From contig JAURMC010000014.1 of assembly GCA_030830895.1 (NCBI GenBank), forward strand, positions 1-64,000: a stretch of DNA of 64,000 bases, given 5' to 3'. Position 1 is the first letter of the stretch. Each line of letters starts with the position of its first letter. This stretch comes from Crocinitomicaceae bacterium. Lineage in GTDB: Bacteria > Bacteroidota > Bacteroidia > Flavobacteriales_D > Crocinitomicaceae. Positions 18,160-28,030 of this stretch are shown in pieces. The notes below the pieces were generated by a model that was given only the letters and a program-made list of their open reading frames with translations, was not told the DNA's origin and made no database searches. The position numbers were made by a program, and so were the translations under genes.

Positions 18160-20564
18160 GTAACACTTGGGATTATTGGAAATAATGAAACTTGTTTCAC
18201 GGTTAACTTGAAATCTCCATTTAAGAAGTCACCATCATTATCAACATATAAAAAGAAAGGATTGGCACGGTTATAAACATTAAACACCGAAATCGCAATG
18301 TTATTTCTCAATCGTTTTTTCACTTCGATTTCTTTTCCAGTAGCTGGATCCGTTTTCAATTTATATGCTTTATCATACCAAGTCGCAGAAAAATCGAGTC
18401 GGTGGTATGGTGCCATTCGCGTTGAATTTCTTGCCCCGTAATTAAACAATAAGTTTTGATCTTGAACATACCATGAAGTCGGTAAAGTTAAGGTGTTCCC
18501 CGTTGCATAAATAAATGTGCTGGATAGTGTCCAATGATCATTTAACATGTAGGTCGCAGCAATACTAAGGTCGTGTCTACGGTCATATTTGGCAGGAAAC
18601 ACTTCTCCATTGTTCAAATCCGGGAATTTACGCTCTGTTTTTGCCCACGTGTACCCTACCCATCCGGTAAATTTACCCACTGCTTTTTTAAAAAAGAACT
18701 CAACCCCATAGGCCCATCCTTTTCCAAAGACCATTAAATTATCGGTATTGTCATTCACATTGTCTCCCGGTAAAGCCCCTTCCTTAAATTCAACGATGTT
18801 ATTCATACCTTTATAATACACTTCTACTGAAGCTTCATATTGGTCACTAAAGAAATTCTGAAAATAACCCATTGAAGCCTGAAATCCAATCTGTGGCTTT
18901 GCTATATCGGTGGTTGGATACCATATATCCGTAGGAAGAGAAACAGCACTCAAACTTGTTAAATGAACAAACTGATAATTATAAGCATATCCACCTTTAA
19001 TTGAACTATGCTCTCCTGTTAAGTATCTGAATGAAAACCGAGGTTCGAGGCCGTGATAGAATTTAATTAACGCTCCTCGGCCGTAATCAATGGCTGTGTC
19101 TGGCTTAGTAATATCCCCCTTTACATATCTTGTAAATGGTCCTACGTGTTGAAATGCCGTATAACGTAGTCCAGCATTTATTCTTAAGCGGTCATTCAAA
19201 TCAAATTCGTCCATCAAGTAAATAGCCTCTTCATGCGAGAAAAGTTGTTGTGCATTTCCTGTATTAAACACTACCGTGTCCTGCGCAGCGGAAACACTTG
19301 ACGGCGTAAAGACATGATAAATGTAATTTGCCCCCCACTTTACTCGGTGTCGGTCATTGGGATAGTAGGAGAAATCAATTTTTGTACAGTAATCTTGAAT
19401 GCCCGATAAAAACTCAATTCTAAATTCATCTTGTTGTGAACCAAATTTGAATTTATAATCTGAAAAAGTAGAGGTTACATTCATAAATAACTTCGCATTG
19501 AACAAGTGATTCCATCGCAAAGCTCCAATGCCATTTCCCCAGGGCATGTCAGCGCTAAATCCACCCTCACGATCTGCAAAAGTGAATACGTCTTTGCCGT
19601 AATAACCACTCAAAAATATCCGATCCTTTTCACCCAATTTGTAATTCAATTTGGCATTCATATCGTAAAAAAAGTACCCAGATCCCGCAAAGGGTGATGT
19701 ATCAGGGATTAGCGCTTTGGCCAAAACATCGATATACGTTCGCCTGCCTGAAACAATAAAACTTCCCCGATCTTTTTTCAATGGACCTTCCAGTGTTAGC
19801 CTGGATGAAATGGCTCCCAAACCTCCTTTGACACTGAATCGCTTATTATTCCCCTCATTCATATTTACCTCCAATACAGAAGATAAGCGTCCACCATAAT
19901 TTGCAGGCATTCCGCCTTTAACTAAATTTACGCTTCGAACGGCATCTGAATTAAATACCGAAAAAAATCCAAACAAATGAGACGCATTATACACAACACC
20001 TTCGTCCAACAAAACTAAGTTCTGGTCCGGACCGCCTCCACGCACATAAAAGCCCTGACCACCCTCAGAAATAGAAGAAACTCCAGGTAATAATTGTAAT
20101 GTCTTTATTACATCTACTTCGCCCATAAAGGCAGGGAGACGCTTTATTTGGTCAATGTTTAATTCCATTTGACCTAGTTTAGCTGAATTAACATTATCTC
20201 CTTTCTTACCATTTACCACCACCTCGTCAAACACTTTTTCTCCTTCCATATTCGCCAACTCCACATTTAAAGTGATGTTTACAGCTGTTAAATCAACCGT
20301 TTTTTTCAGGGTTAATAACCCTGTATATCTGAATTCAATTTCATAAATTCCACTAGGGAGAGTTAAGGAATAAAATCCGTAATTGTTGGTAATGGCCCCT
20401 TTATTCAAACTAGGTACATAAATTTTCGCGCTATTCAGGGCTTCACCATCTGAACTGCTTGAGATATACCCGCTTATCGTATGTTTATTTTGAGCATGAA
20501 AAGACTGCGTAGAAAAAAAGCAACACGCAAATAGGAACAATTTAAGAATAAGGACAGACTTCAT
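18141..20564 (-). CDS. TonB-dependent receptor with CarboxypepD-like N-terminal domain
   Basis: 807 residues. A signal peptide is followed by a carboxypeptidase-regulatory-like domain (about 25-110: HTISGYISSSSDGEALNSAKIYVP). A plug domain (about 130-240) contains VDVIKTLQLLPGVSSISEGGQGFYVRGG and LVLLDEGVVYNASHLFG. A 22-strand-type barrel ends in the aromatic signature PSVTWNFEF. Receptors of this kind import ligands with TonB-ExbBD energy; this one lacks a SusD partner and instead has a DUF4249 lipoprotein downstream. The ligand cannot be predicted. Confidence 0.93.
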   Translation of the reverse strand: MKSVLILKLFLFACCFFSTQSFHAQNKHTISGYISSSSDGEALNSAKIYVPSLNKGAITNNYGFYSLTLPSGIYEIEFRYTGLLTLKKTVDLTAVNITLNVELANMEGEKVFDEVVVNGKKGDNVNSAKLGQMELNIDQIKRLPAFMGEVDVIKTLQLLPGVSSISEGGQGFYVRGGGPDQNLVLLDEGVVYNASHLFGFFSVFNSDAVRSVNLVKGGMPANYGGRLSSVLEVNMNEGNNKRFSVKGGLGAISSRLTLEGPLKKDRGSFIVSGRRTYIDVLAKALIPDTSPFAGSGYFFYDMNAKLNYKLGEKDRIFLSGYYGKDVFTFADREGGFSADMPWGNGIGALRWNHLFNAKLFMNVTSTFSDYKFKFGSQQDEFRIEFLSGIQDYCTKIDFSYYPNDRHRVKWGANYIYHVFTPSSVSAAQDTVVFNTGNAQQLFSHEEAIYLMDEFDLNDRLRINAGLRYTAFQHVGPFTRYVKGDITKPDTAIDYGRGALIKFYHGLEPRFSFRYLTGEHSSIKGGYAYNYQFVHLTSLSAVSLPTDIWYPTTDIAKPQIGFQASMGYFQNFFSDQYEASVEVYYKGMNNIVEFKEGALPGDNVNDNTDNLMVFGKGWAYGVEFFFKKAVGKFTGWVGYTWAKTERKFPDLNNGEVFPAKYDRRHDLSIAATYMLNDHWTLSSTFIYATGNTLTLPTSWYVQDQNLLFNYGARNSTRMAPYHRLDFSATWYDKAYKLKTDPATGKEIEVKKRLRNNIAISVFNVYNRANPFFLYVDNDGDFLNGDFKLTVKQVSLFPIIPSVTWNFEF

Positions 20565-20594
20565 TAAGAAATTTTAAGCTACACAAATCGTGTG

Positions 20595-20602
20595 CAAAAG
20601 TA
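20595..20602 (-). promoter_or_regulatory. -7 box TACTTTTG for the TonB receptor operon
   Basis: An exact TAnnTTTG match lies on the minus strand, 30 bases upstream of the ATG at 20564. A TTTTG 16 bases further upstream may be the -33 element. Confidence 0.55.
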
Positions 20603-20705
20603 ACAACATTCATATGAACAAAAGGTTGATGAATGTTAAATAATCGAAAACAAAAGAGGTCTTTTTTCCTAACAAAATGTGTAATTTCGCATCAATTCCG
20701 TTGTA

Positions 20706-23111
20706 ATGAAAGTTTCCTTTAAATGGCTTAGCCAATTTGTTTCGTTTGAGCATTCACCCGAGCGTATCGCTGAAATCCTAACCCAAACTGGCTTAGAAGT
20801 GGAAGGAATTGAGGCCGTAGGATCTATTAAGGGTGGACTAGCCGGAGTAACAACCGGTGAGGTAATAGAATGTGTAAAACATCCGGATGCTGACAAACTA
20901 CAAGTTACGCATGTAAATATTGGTGATGAAATTCTGCAAATAATATGTGGCGCGGTAAATGTAGCGGTAGGACAAAAAGTGCTTGTGGCACTTGTTGGAA
21001 CGACTATTTATCCGAAGAATGGGGAACCCCTAACCCTAAGAAAAGTAAAAATTCGCGGAATTGAATCTCATGGTATGATCTGTGCTGAAGATGAATTGGG
21101 CCTAGGAAATTCACATGATGGGATTATGGTTCTACCTCAAGACACCCCAGTTGGAATTCCTGCCTCGACCGCTTTATCCCTTGATACAGATTACATCTTA
21201 GAAATTGGATTAACCCCTAATCGATGCGATGCGATGGGGCATTTAGGAGTAGCGCGCGACCTTAGAGCCTACCTTGTGCACCATGAAGGGCTGACCGCAC
21301 CTATATCAATGCCGGAATTCAAAAATGTTCCAATCCAAAGTAATCCAAACCATGCTCATCAAGTTTTAAGTGATGATACTTGCGAAGCATATTACTTGGC
21401 GTCACTAAGTGGCATAGCAGTTGGGCCTTCGCCAGATTGGTTGCAGAATCGCTTATCTGCACTTGGAGTGGCAAGTATTAACAATATTGTAGATTGTGCG
21501 AATTACGTAATGTTTGAATTAGGCACACCGCTACACGCTTTTGATGCAAGTTACTTTAATGAATCTTTATCCATTCGTCAAGCCTATCCCGATGAATCCC
21601 TTGAAACACTTGATGGAGTTAAAAGAAAACTTCTTTCAACAGATTTGGTAATTGATGGCAATGGTACCGCGCATTGCCTTGCAGGTGTAATGGGTGGAAA
21701 AATATCTGGAGTAAGCGAGCAAACCACGGAGGTTTTAATAGAATCAGCATATTTTAATCCCTCTACGATTCGTAAAACGGCAAAGCATCACGGCATTCAT
21801 TCCGAGGCAAGTTTTAGATTTGAACGTGGCGTTGATCCTGAGTTAACAGCCATTGCCCTACAACGAGTAGTTTCCCTAATACTTTCAGTAGCCGGAGGAA
21901 CCCTTCATTACATGCACGAAGTAAAAGCATATTCAACCCCAGCAATTGAGGTTGAAATTGATTTTGAACGCATCAACAAGCAATTAGGCACCGCATTCAC
22001 AAATGCGCAACTAACTGGAATACTCCAATCTCTCGACTTCAAACCCATTGATGAATCAACTTGGAGAATCCCAAGATATCGCAGCGATGTAAAACGTCCG
22101 ATTGATGTTACTGAGGAAATAATAAGAATTGCGGGTTTTGATGCGGTACCAACACCAATGAAATGGAACTTTTCGGTGCCATTAACGGATACCATTTCCA
22201 CCGAAGAAGTACGGTACAAGGTATCGGTACTATTAGCCGCAAATGGATTTAATGAAATATTGAATAATTCCTTGACCAAGGCGACAAATGGAGCATTAAC
22301 CATTAGTAAACAAGATGGAATGCCGGTTATGTTAAAAAATCCGTTGAGTCGAGATTTATCCATGTTACGGACATCCATGTTTTTTGGAATATTAGAAACA
22401 TTGGCATACAATAAAAACCGTCAAGCGGGAAATTTGAAACTTTTTGAATTTGGTAATACCTACCACCGATTTGGTGAACGAACCATTGAAAAATCAACCT
22501 TGGCAATGGTATTAACGGGAGTGCATGAACCTGAATCGTGGATGGGATCGCGTCCCTTCTCATTTTTTGATATAAAAAGTGAGGTCATGAATTTAATTCA
22601 AGGAATTAATCCGCAACTTATCGAGGAAGTTCCATTGAGCGGTGGCACCGCATTTTCTGAGGGAATAGAGATAAAAGTTAATGGTAAACCATTGGCTGTA
22701 CTTGGTAAACTGTCTGAATCATGGTTAAAAACCGTAGAGTTCAAGCAAGCGGTATATGGAGCTTTAATTGATTGGAAACGCTGGATTGAATTAAGTAATT
22801 CGATGGTTGATTGTTTCACTGAAATACCAAAGACATTCGTGGTTCGTCGTGATTTTGCCCTACTTTTAGATTCGAGTATTGAATATGCTGCGCTAGTAAA
22901 AGCCGCCAAAAAAGTAGCATCAACCCGATTGATTGCAACGAATTTATTTGATGTATACGAAGGTGATAAAATAGAGGATGGTAAAAAATCCTATGCGTTA
23001 TCATTCCATTTCAGAGACGTAGAGCGAACTTTAACCGATGCTGAAATTGATCAAGAAATGGATGCTATCCGAAGGTGTTTTGAAGTAGATTTTGGAGCTC
23101 AACTGAGGTAA
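20706..23111 (+). CDS. pheT: Phenylalanine--tRNA ligase beta subunit
   Basis: 801 residues, full length for PheT. Domains in order are: N-terminal MKVSFKWLSQFV, an EMAP/tRNA-binding domain (about 40-150, with HPDADKLQVTHVNIG), B3/B4 editing region (GLTPNRCDAMGHLGVARDL, then NIVDCANYVMFELG), the B5 domain (about 410-480), a catalytic-like core, and the C-terminal FDX-ACB domain (about 705-801, VVRRDFALLLDSSIEY). With PheS it charges tRNA-Phe in the cytoplasm. pheS is not in this window. It is divergent from the TonB receptor gene. Confidence 0.97.
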   Translation: MKVSFKWLSQFVSFEHSPERIAEILTQTGLEVEGIEAVGSIKGGLAGVTTGEVIECVKHPDADKLQVTHVNIGDEILQIICGAVNVAVGQKVLVALVGTTIYPKNGEPLTLRKVKIRGIESHGMICAEDELGLGNSHDGIMVLPQDTPVGIPASTALSLDTDYILEIGLTPNRCDAMGHLGVARDLRAYLVHHEGLTAPISMPEFKNVPIQSNPNHAHQVLSDDTCEAYYLASLSGIAVGPSPDWLQNRLSALGVASINNIVDCANYVMFELGTPLHAFDASYFNESLSIRQAYPDESLETLDGVKRKLLSTDLVIDGNGTAHCLAGVMGGKISGVSEQTTEVLIESAYFNPSTIRKTAKHHGIHSEASFRFERGVDPELTAIALQRVVSLILSVAGGTLHYMHEVKAYSTPAIEVEIDFERINKQLGTAFTNAQLTGILQSLDFKPIDESTWRIPRYRSDVKRPIDVTEEIIRIAGFDAVPTPMKWNFSVPLTDTISTEEVRYKVSVLLAANGFNEILNNSLTKATNGALTISKQDGMPVMLKNPLSRDLSMLRTSMFFGILETLAYNKNRQAGNLKLFEFGNTYHRFGERTIEKSTLAMVLTGVHEPESWMGSRPFSFFDIKSEVMNLIQGINPQLIEEVPLSGGTAFSEGIEIKVNGKPLAVLGKLSESWLKTVEFKQAVYGALIDWKRWIELSNSMVDCFTEIPKTFVVRRDFALLLDSSIEYAALVKAAKKVASTRLIATNLFDVYEGDKIEDGKKSYALSFHFRDVERTLTDAEIDQEMDAIRRCFEVDFGAQLR

Positions 23112-23122
23112 TCCATTACATT

Positions 23123-24520
23123 TTAAGCTTTGTACCCTAAAATTTTAAGGTAATCTTCTGCTGTTTGTTCTTCACTGAATAACTCGGTTACGATTTTTTC
23201 ATTTTCATCACGCGAAATTAAAATATGTCTTGGCTCTGGAATTAGACAATGTTTCAAGCCACCATAGCCACCAATAGTTTCTTGATAAGCACCGGTATTG
23301 AAGAATCCAATGTATAATGGATTATTCCTCTCAAATTTAGGCAAGTATATGGCATTCGAATGCTGTTCAGAATTGTAGTAATCGTCGCTATCACAAGTTA
23401 ATCCGCCCAAAAGTACCCTTTCATAATCATATTCCCAACGGTTTATAGGCAACATAATAAAGCGCTGATTAATCGCCCAGGTGTCAGGCAGGTTGGTCAT
23501 GAAGGATGAATCTATCATATTCCATTTCTCACGGTCGTTTTGCTGTTTTTGATACAATATACTGAACAGTGCTCCTCCGCTCTCACCAACTGTAAAAGAA
23601 CCGAATTCGGTAAAAATATTTGGCTCTGGAATGTCATTATCGGTACACACCCTTTTGATTTGCTGTAAAATTTCACGAACCATATAGGCATAGTCAAAAT
23701 TAAACGCCAATGATTTTTTAATCGGAAAGCCCCCTCCAATATTGAGGGAATCCAATTCCGGACATAACTTTTTTAAATCACTATAAATTCGCAAACATTT
23801 CGTTAATTCATTCCAGTAATATGCGGTATCATTGATTCCTGTATTAATGAAAAAATGTAACATTTTAACCTTAATTCGTGGATTATCTTGTAATACGGAC
23901 CTATAAAAGGGTACTATCTCGCGATAACGCATACCTAAACGCGATGTATAAAATTCAAATTTCGGTTCTTCCTCTGCTGCAATTCGTATTCCGATAGACA
24001 ACTCATTTTCCGTAGATGCTAACAAATTTCTAACTTCCTCGGCATTGTCAACTACTGGAATAACCTTTAAAAAATCTTGGTTTATCAATTGAGCAATGCT
24101 TTCCACATAGCGAGCAGGTTTAAACCCATTACAAATTACATAGGTTCCCTCATTCAGTTTACCGGCATCAACTAAATTGTTTACAATGTCAATATCAAAC
24201 GCTGATGAAGTTTCAATATGGACATCATTCTTAATAACCTCATCCAACACAAAGGCAAAATGGCTGCTTTTCGTACAATAGGAATAAAAATACTTTCCAG
24301 CATATCCCTGGTTATTGATCGCCTCACGAAACCATCCTTTTGCGCGTTGAATATTATTAGAAATCTGTGGAAGGTAGTTAAACTTTAAGGGTGTCCCGTA
24401 TTCTTGTATCAACCGCATCAGGTCAATTCCATGGAAAAACAAACGGTCATCCCTTAAATTAAATTCATTTTGAGGAAAATCAAACGTTTGTTCAATAAGG
24501 TCAATATATTTAGTCCGCAT
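23123..24520 (-). CDS. speA: Arginine decarboxylase (PLP-dependent, fold III)
   Basis: 465 residues, matching the short flavobacterial arginine decarboxylase type rather than the 630-residue E. coli SpeA. Visible features are the PLP lysine region YFYSYCTKSSHFAF, the substrate/PLP segments SLNIGGGFPIKKS and EFGSFTVGESGG, and the catalytic cysteine in GGLTCDSDDYYNSEQH. The reaction is arginine to agmatine plus CO2, the first step of one polyamine route. It overlaps the end of the arsC-like gene by 11 bp. No other polyamine genes are seen nearby. Confidence 0.88.
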   Translation of the reverse strand: MRTKYIDLIEQTFDFPQNEFNLRDDRLFFHGIDLMRLIQEYGTPLKFNYLPQISNNIQRAKGWFREAINNQGYAGKYFYSYCTKSSHFAFVLDEVIKNDVHIETSSAFDIDIVNNLVDAGKLNEGTYVICNGFKPARYVESIAQLINQDFLKVIPVVDNAEEVRNLLASTENELSIGIRIAAEEEPKFEFYTSRLGMRYREIVPFYRSVLQDNPRIKVKMLHFFINTGINDTAYYWNELTKCLRIYSDLKKLCPELDSLNIGGGFPIKKSLAFNFDYAYMVREILQQIKRVCTDNDIPEPNIFTEFGSFTVGESGGALFSILYQKQQNDREKWNMIDSSFMTNLPDTWAINQRFIMLPINRWEYDYERVLLGGLTCDSDDYYNSEQHSNAIYLPKFERNNPLYIGFFNTGAYQETIGGYGGLKHCLIPEPRHILISRDENEKIVTELFSEEQTAEDYLKILGYKA

Positions 24521-24866
24521 CTGTTAAGGCATCAAATAAAAGTTCAATTGGCCGAGCGATCACGGCTTGGTTAGCCCATTGTACGATCGGGCGTTGTATT
24601 AGTTTCGGAAATCGAACCATAAGTGCAAATAATTCCTCATCCGTTAGTGTTTTACCTTTAACGTGCGTTTTATATTCAGCCTCCTCTTTGCGAACCCAAT
24701 TCTGTGGGGCAAGTCCCAACGATTCTGATATTTGTTTTAATTGTTTTAAGGTTATCCCTGTCTTGATATAATCTATTACCGTTACATCAAGTTGTTTCTT
24801 GGTTAACCAATCCAGGGCACAACGACTCTTGTGGCAACGTGGGTTATGGTATATGGTATATTTCAC
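24510..24866 (-). CDS. arsC: ArsC-family reductase (arsenate reductase, glutaredoxin type)
   Basis: 118 residues with a GTG start. The thioredoxin-like fold opens MKYTIYHNPRCHKSRCAL, containing the CxxSR active-site pattern of ArsC. The middle TLTDEELFALMVRFPKLIQRPIV is the family-typical arsenate-binding helix followed by the cis-Pro segment. Family members reduce arsenate with glutathione/glutaredoxin, but many genomic copies have other thiol roles. No arsenite pump or ArsR regulator is adjacent, so a detoxification role is uncertain. A TAACTTTG box ends 4 bases before the GTG, which supports this start and implies a leaderless mRNA. Confidence 0.88.
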   Translation of the reverse strand: MKYTIYHNPRCHKSRCALDWLTKKQLDVTVIDYIKTGITLKQLKQISESLGLAPQNWVRKEEAEYKTHVKGKTLTDEELFALMVRFPKLIQRPIVQWANQAVIARPIELLFDALTDAD

Positions 24867-24870
24867 CTTA

Positions 24871-24878
24871 CAAAGTTA
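24871..24878 (-). promoter_or_regulatory. -7 box TAACTTTG, leaderless spacing, arsC
   Basis: An exact TAnnTTTG match is followed by TAAG and then the GTG at 24866. Transcription would start at or next to the start codon. Confidence 0.6.
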
Positions 24879-24897
24879 GGGAAGCTTGATCAAGAAT

Positions 24898-25644
24898 TTA
24901 ATATTTTCTAATGAAATTTATCCAAGCAATTCGAAATTCAACCAGCGGAATTAACAATGGCGCTAGATACGTCACAATCCATCGCTGATTCCTTTTGAAT
25001 AAAGAATATTTTTCAATGCGCTTTTGAAGAAAAAGTGAAGTCATTACGGTCGCACAAATTCGCTTTTTTTGATTTTTAAATTCGGGTCGCAACACATCCA
25101 CCAATAACACAACTCGGGCTTCACTGGAATGATTCCATGTTTGATGGGTATATGCATCCAAAAACCAATTAAACTTACCCTCCTGCCATGATTGTTCCTT
25201 TTCTTGAACGCGTATGCCAACCAATGGTAATGACGCGGGAATAGAAATTCCAAAATGTCCACGGTAAATTGCATTGGTATCGCCCATATGTGGAAGAATG
25301 CTACTATTTGCATCCAAGATATTAATAGATAGACTTAGAATTTCTGGATTCTTATTGAGAATGGACGTCAGATTGGGTAATTCCGATTGATTTTTTCTAA
25401 ATTGAATTCCCCACCAAGCCAAAGAACGTGTATGATACCCCTTACCTTGGTGAACCATCGAGTTTTTAAAATATGGAATAGTTTTATGGCTTTGTAAGTA
25501 CGTTAAGACCTCGGTTCGAATCGCCTCTTTGTGTGATGTAAAAGCCGAAGCACATTTTATTTCTGCTTCATCCAAAAATGCAGGCTCATTCCCGCTGTAG
25601 GGTTCGGGAAAAGACCATAGACTAAACCAAAGTGGCATATTCAT
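24898..25644 (-). CDS. Aspartyl/asparaginyl beta-hydroxylase-like protein
   Basis: 248 residues. The double-stranded beta-helix core of about 90-205 shows the family pattern: ILPHMGDTNAIYRGHFGIS, then GIRVQEKEQSWQEGKFNWF, and THQTWNHSSEARVVLLVDVLRP. The conserved His residues would bind Fe(II) and the arginine 2-oxoglutarate. Relatives hydroxylate Asp/Asn side chains or lipids; the substrate here is unknown. A C-terminal hydrophobic helix (YLAPLLIPLVEFRIAWINF) may anchor it in the membrane. A TACCTTTA box ends 4 bases before the ATG. It is divergent from the helicase gene. Confidence 0.85.
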   Translation of the reverse strand: MNMPLWFSLWSFPEPYSGNEPAFLDEAEIKCASAFTSHKEAIRTEVLTYLQSHKTIPYFKNSMVHQGKGYHTRSLAWWGIQFRKNQSELPNLTSILNKNPEILSLSINILDANSSILPHMGDTNAIYRGHFGISIPASLPLVGIRVQEKEQSWQEGKFNWFLDAYTHQTWNHSSEARVVLLVDVLRPEFKNQKKRICATVMTSLFLQKRIEKYSLFKRNQRWIVTYLAPLLIPLVEFRIAWINFIRKY

Positions 25645-25745
25645 GTCCTAAAGGTACGAGATTGTTCAAAACTCGATGGAATTCAACCAAAATCGGAAAT
25701 TTGAACCCAGAAATTGTTATTATTTTTGAGGTTCAGGATTTTCCC

Positions 25746-28028
25746 ATGTCTTATCTCGAAGAACTTAATGACAGCCAACGTATAGCAGTGGAGCATATTC
25801 ATGGTCCTTCCATGGTAATTGCCGGTGCTGGTTCTGGTAAAACCCGTGTACTAACCTACCGAATTGCCTTTATGATTGAACAAGGAATTGATCCATTCAA
25901 CATAATAGCTTTAACATTTACCAATAAAGCGGCGAAGGAGATGGCGGAGCGCATTGGCAGGATTGTTGGCGGATCGGAAGCCAAGAGTATAACAATGGGA
26001 ACTTTTCACTCTGTTTTTTCTAGAATTCTACGCTACAATGCTGACCGCATTGGATTTCCTACAAACTTTACCATTTATGATACCCAAGATTCAAAGAGTC
26101 TAATAAAAGACATCATCAAAGAATTGCACCTAGATGATAAAACCTATAAAACAAGCGGGGTATTCGGTAGAATTTCAGCGGCTAAAAATAACTTGATTTC
26201 TCCTGAAGCATATGTTTCTAATGATCACATTCAAGCAGAGGACCGAATGTCGCGTAGACCTGAAATTGGACGCATTTATACCCAATATGCCAACCGCTGC
26301 CAAAAAGCTGGGGCTATGGATTTTGATGATTTACTATTCTTTACGAATGTTCTACTAACCGATCATCCGGATGTGTTGCATTATTATCAGCAAAAATTCA
26401 AATACATATTGGTAGACGAATATCAAGACACCAATTTCGCCCAGTACTTGATTGTGAAAAAACTTGCAGCCGCCTATGAAAATATATGCGTAGTGGGTGA
26501 TGATGCACAAAGCATCTATTCATTTCGGGGAGCCAACATAGAGAATATCTTGAATTTTCGGAAGGACTACGTAGATTTTAAATTATTTAAACTAGAACAA
26601 AACTACCGCAGCACGCAAAATATTGTGGATGCCGCAAATAGCGTGATTAAAAGAAATCAAGACCAAATCAAAAAGCATGTTTGGACGGAAAATAGCGTTG
26701 GTAAACAAATCTCCGTGGTCCGCACTTTAACCGATAATGAAGAAGGTCGTGTTATTGCACACAAAATATTCGATCTAAAACAATCTGTGGTGGAAAGTTT
26801 TAACGATTTTGCAATCTTATATCGCACCAACAAGCAATCTCGTTCCTTTGAAGAAGCCTTAAGGAAACTCAATATCCCTTACAAGATTTATGGGGGACTT
26901 TCTTTTTATCAACGCAAGGAAATAAAAGACGTCCTCTCCTATTTTAGACTTACAGCGAATCCTCATGACGAGGAGGCCATGAAACGGGTTATCAATTATC
27001 CAAAACGGGGGATCGGTAAAACTAGTATTGAACACATTATCATTGCTTCGGGCCGATATGGTGTTAGCATGTGGGAAATCATGGATAATTTTCAGTCCTA
27101 TTCAGTGGAAATAAATAACGGTACCAAACAAAAAATGTCGGATTTCGTGACCATGATTAAGAGTTTTCAGGCGGAGCTGAATAAATCGGATGCCTATACC
27201 CTCGCCGAGCGTATCGTTAAATCAAGTGGGATATTCCAAGAACTTAATGCCGAGAAAGAAAAAGGTCCAGAGGAAGTTGAGCGCCTACAAAATATTGAAG
27301 AATTATTAGCAGGTATAAACGAATTCACCAAAGGGGGTGATGAGGATGAACCCAAGACTTTGTCTGAGTTTTTAATGGATGTGTCATTACTTACTGATGC
27401 AGACCAAGAAAAGAATGAAGAAAGGAATCATGTATCACTAATGACCATCCACTCTAGCAAAGGATTGGAGTATCCTCATGTATTCATTGTGGGTATGGAA
27501 GAAAACTTATTCCCTTCGCAAATGTCCATTAGCTCCCGCAGCGATCTAGAGGAAGAACGGCGGCTCTTTTACGTTGCCATTACTCGCGCAATGGAATCGT
27601 GTACTTTATCGTATGCAGGTTCAAGATTCCTGTGGAATCAATCTATAAAATGTGAACAAAGCCGATTTATTGACGAAATTGACGCGCAATTTATTCATTT
27701 TGAAACCCCTACGCGAAGTCAACAAGGTCGTTCCTTGATGGGCGGAGGATTCGAAAGTAGTTTTAAAGGAGGCCTAAACACTAGACTTAACTCTCCAAGC
27801 ATACCTAAATCCTTGAAATCTATTACAGAAGTAAAAAGTACATCCGCATCAAGTGCTAACGATTTCAATCAAATTATTGTTGGAACACACGTGGAACACT
27901 CGCGATTTGGAAAAGGTCGCGTAACAAAAATTGAAGGGAATGGCGGGGATAAAAAAGCTGTCATTTTCTTTCCCCATCACGGTACTAAAACCGTGCTTTT
28001 AAAATTTGCGAACCTAAAGGTATTGTAG
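25746..28028 (+). CDS. pcrA: ATP-dependent DNA helicase PcrA/UvrD type
   Basis: 760 residues from the ATG at 25746 (MSYLEELNDSQRIAVEH). The 38 earlier residues of the ORF overlap the divergent hydroxylase gene and do not look like helicase. Motifs: Walker A AGAGSGKTRVL, Q-motif LNDSQRIAV, Walker B DEYQDTN, VGDDAQSIYSFRGA, LEQNYRSTQNI, MTIHSSKGLEYPHVF and FYVAITRA. A C-terminal Tudor-like domain (HVEHSRFGKGRVTKIEG) is typical of PcrA and binds RNA polymerase. Family role: 3'-5' unwinding in repair and removal of stalled complexes. A Smr gene follows 2 bp later. Confidence 0.93.
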   Translation: MSYLEELNDSQRIAVEHIHGPSMVIAGAGSGKTRVLTYRIAFMIEQGIDPFNIIALTFTNKAAKEMAERIGRIVGGSEAKSITMGTFHSVFSRILRYNADRIGFPTNFTIYDTQDSKSLIKDIIKELHLDDKTYKTSGVFGRISAAKNNLISPEAYVSNDHIQAEDRMSRRPEIGRIYTQYANRCQKAGAMDFDDLLFFTNVLLTDHPDVLHYYQQKFKYILVDEYQDTNFAQYLIVKKLAAAYENICVVGDDAQSIYSFRGANIENILNFRKDYVDFKLFKLEQNYRSTQNIVDAANSVIKRNQDQIKKHVWTENSVGKQISVVRTLTDNEEGRVIAHKIFDLKQSVVESFNDFAILYRTNKQSRSFEEALRKLNIPYKIYGGLSFYQRKEIKDVLSYFRLTANPHDEEAMKRVINYPKRGIGKTSIEHIIIASGRYGVSMWEIMDNFQSYSVEINNGTKQKMSDFVTMIKSFQAELNKSDAYTLAERIVKSSGIFQELNAEKEKGPEEVERLQNIEELLAGINEFTKGGDEDEPKTLSEFLMDVSLLTDADQEKNEERNHVSLMTIHSSKGLEYPHVFIVGMEENLFPSQMSISSRSDLEEERRLFYVAITRAMESCTLSYAGSRFLWNQSIKCEQSRFIDEIDAQFIHFETPTRSQQGRSLMGGGFESSFKGGLNTRLNSPSIPKSLKSITEVKSTSASSANDFNQIIVGTHVEHSRFGKGRVTKIEGNGGDKKAVIFFPHHGTKTVLLKFANLKVL

Positions 28029-28030
28029 TT

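Noticed and set aside
24510-24866. Arsenic resistance operon
   Set aside because: No ArsR, ArsB or Acr3 gene adjoins the arsC-like gene, so a resistance locus is not supported.
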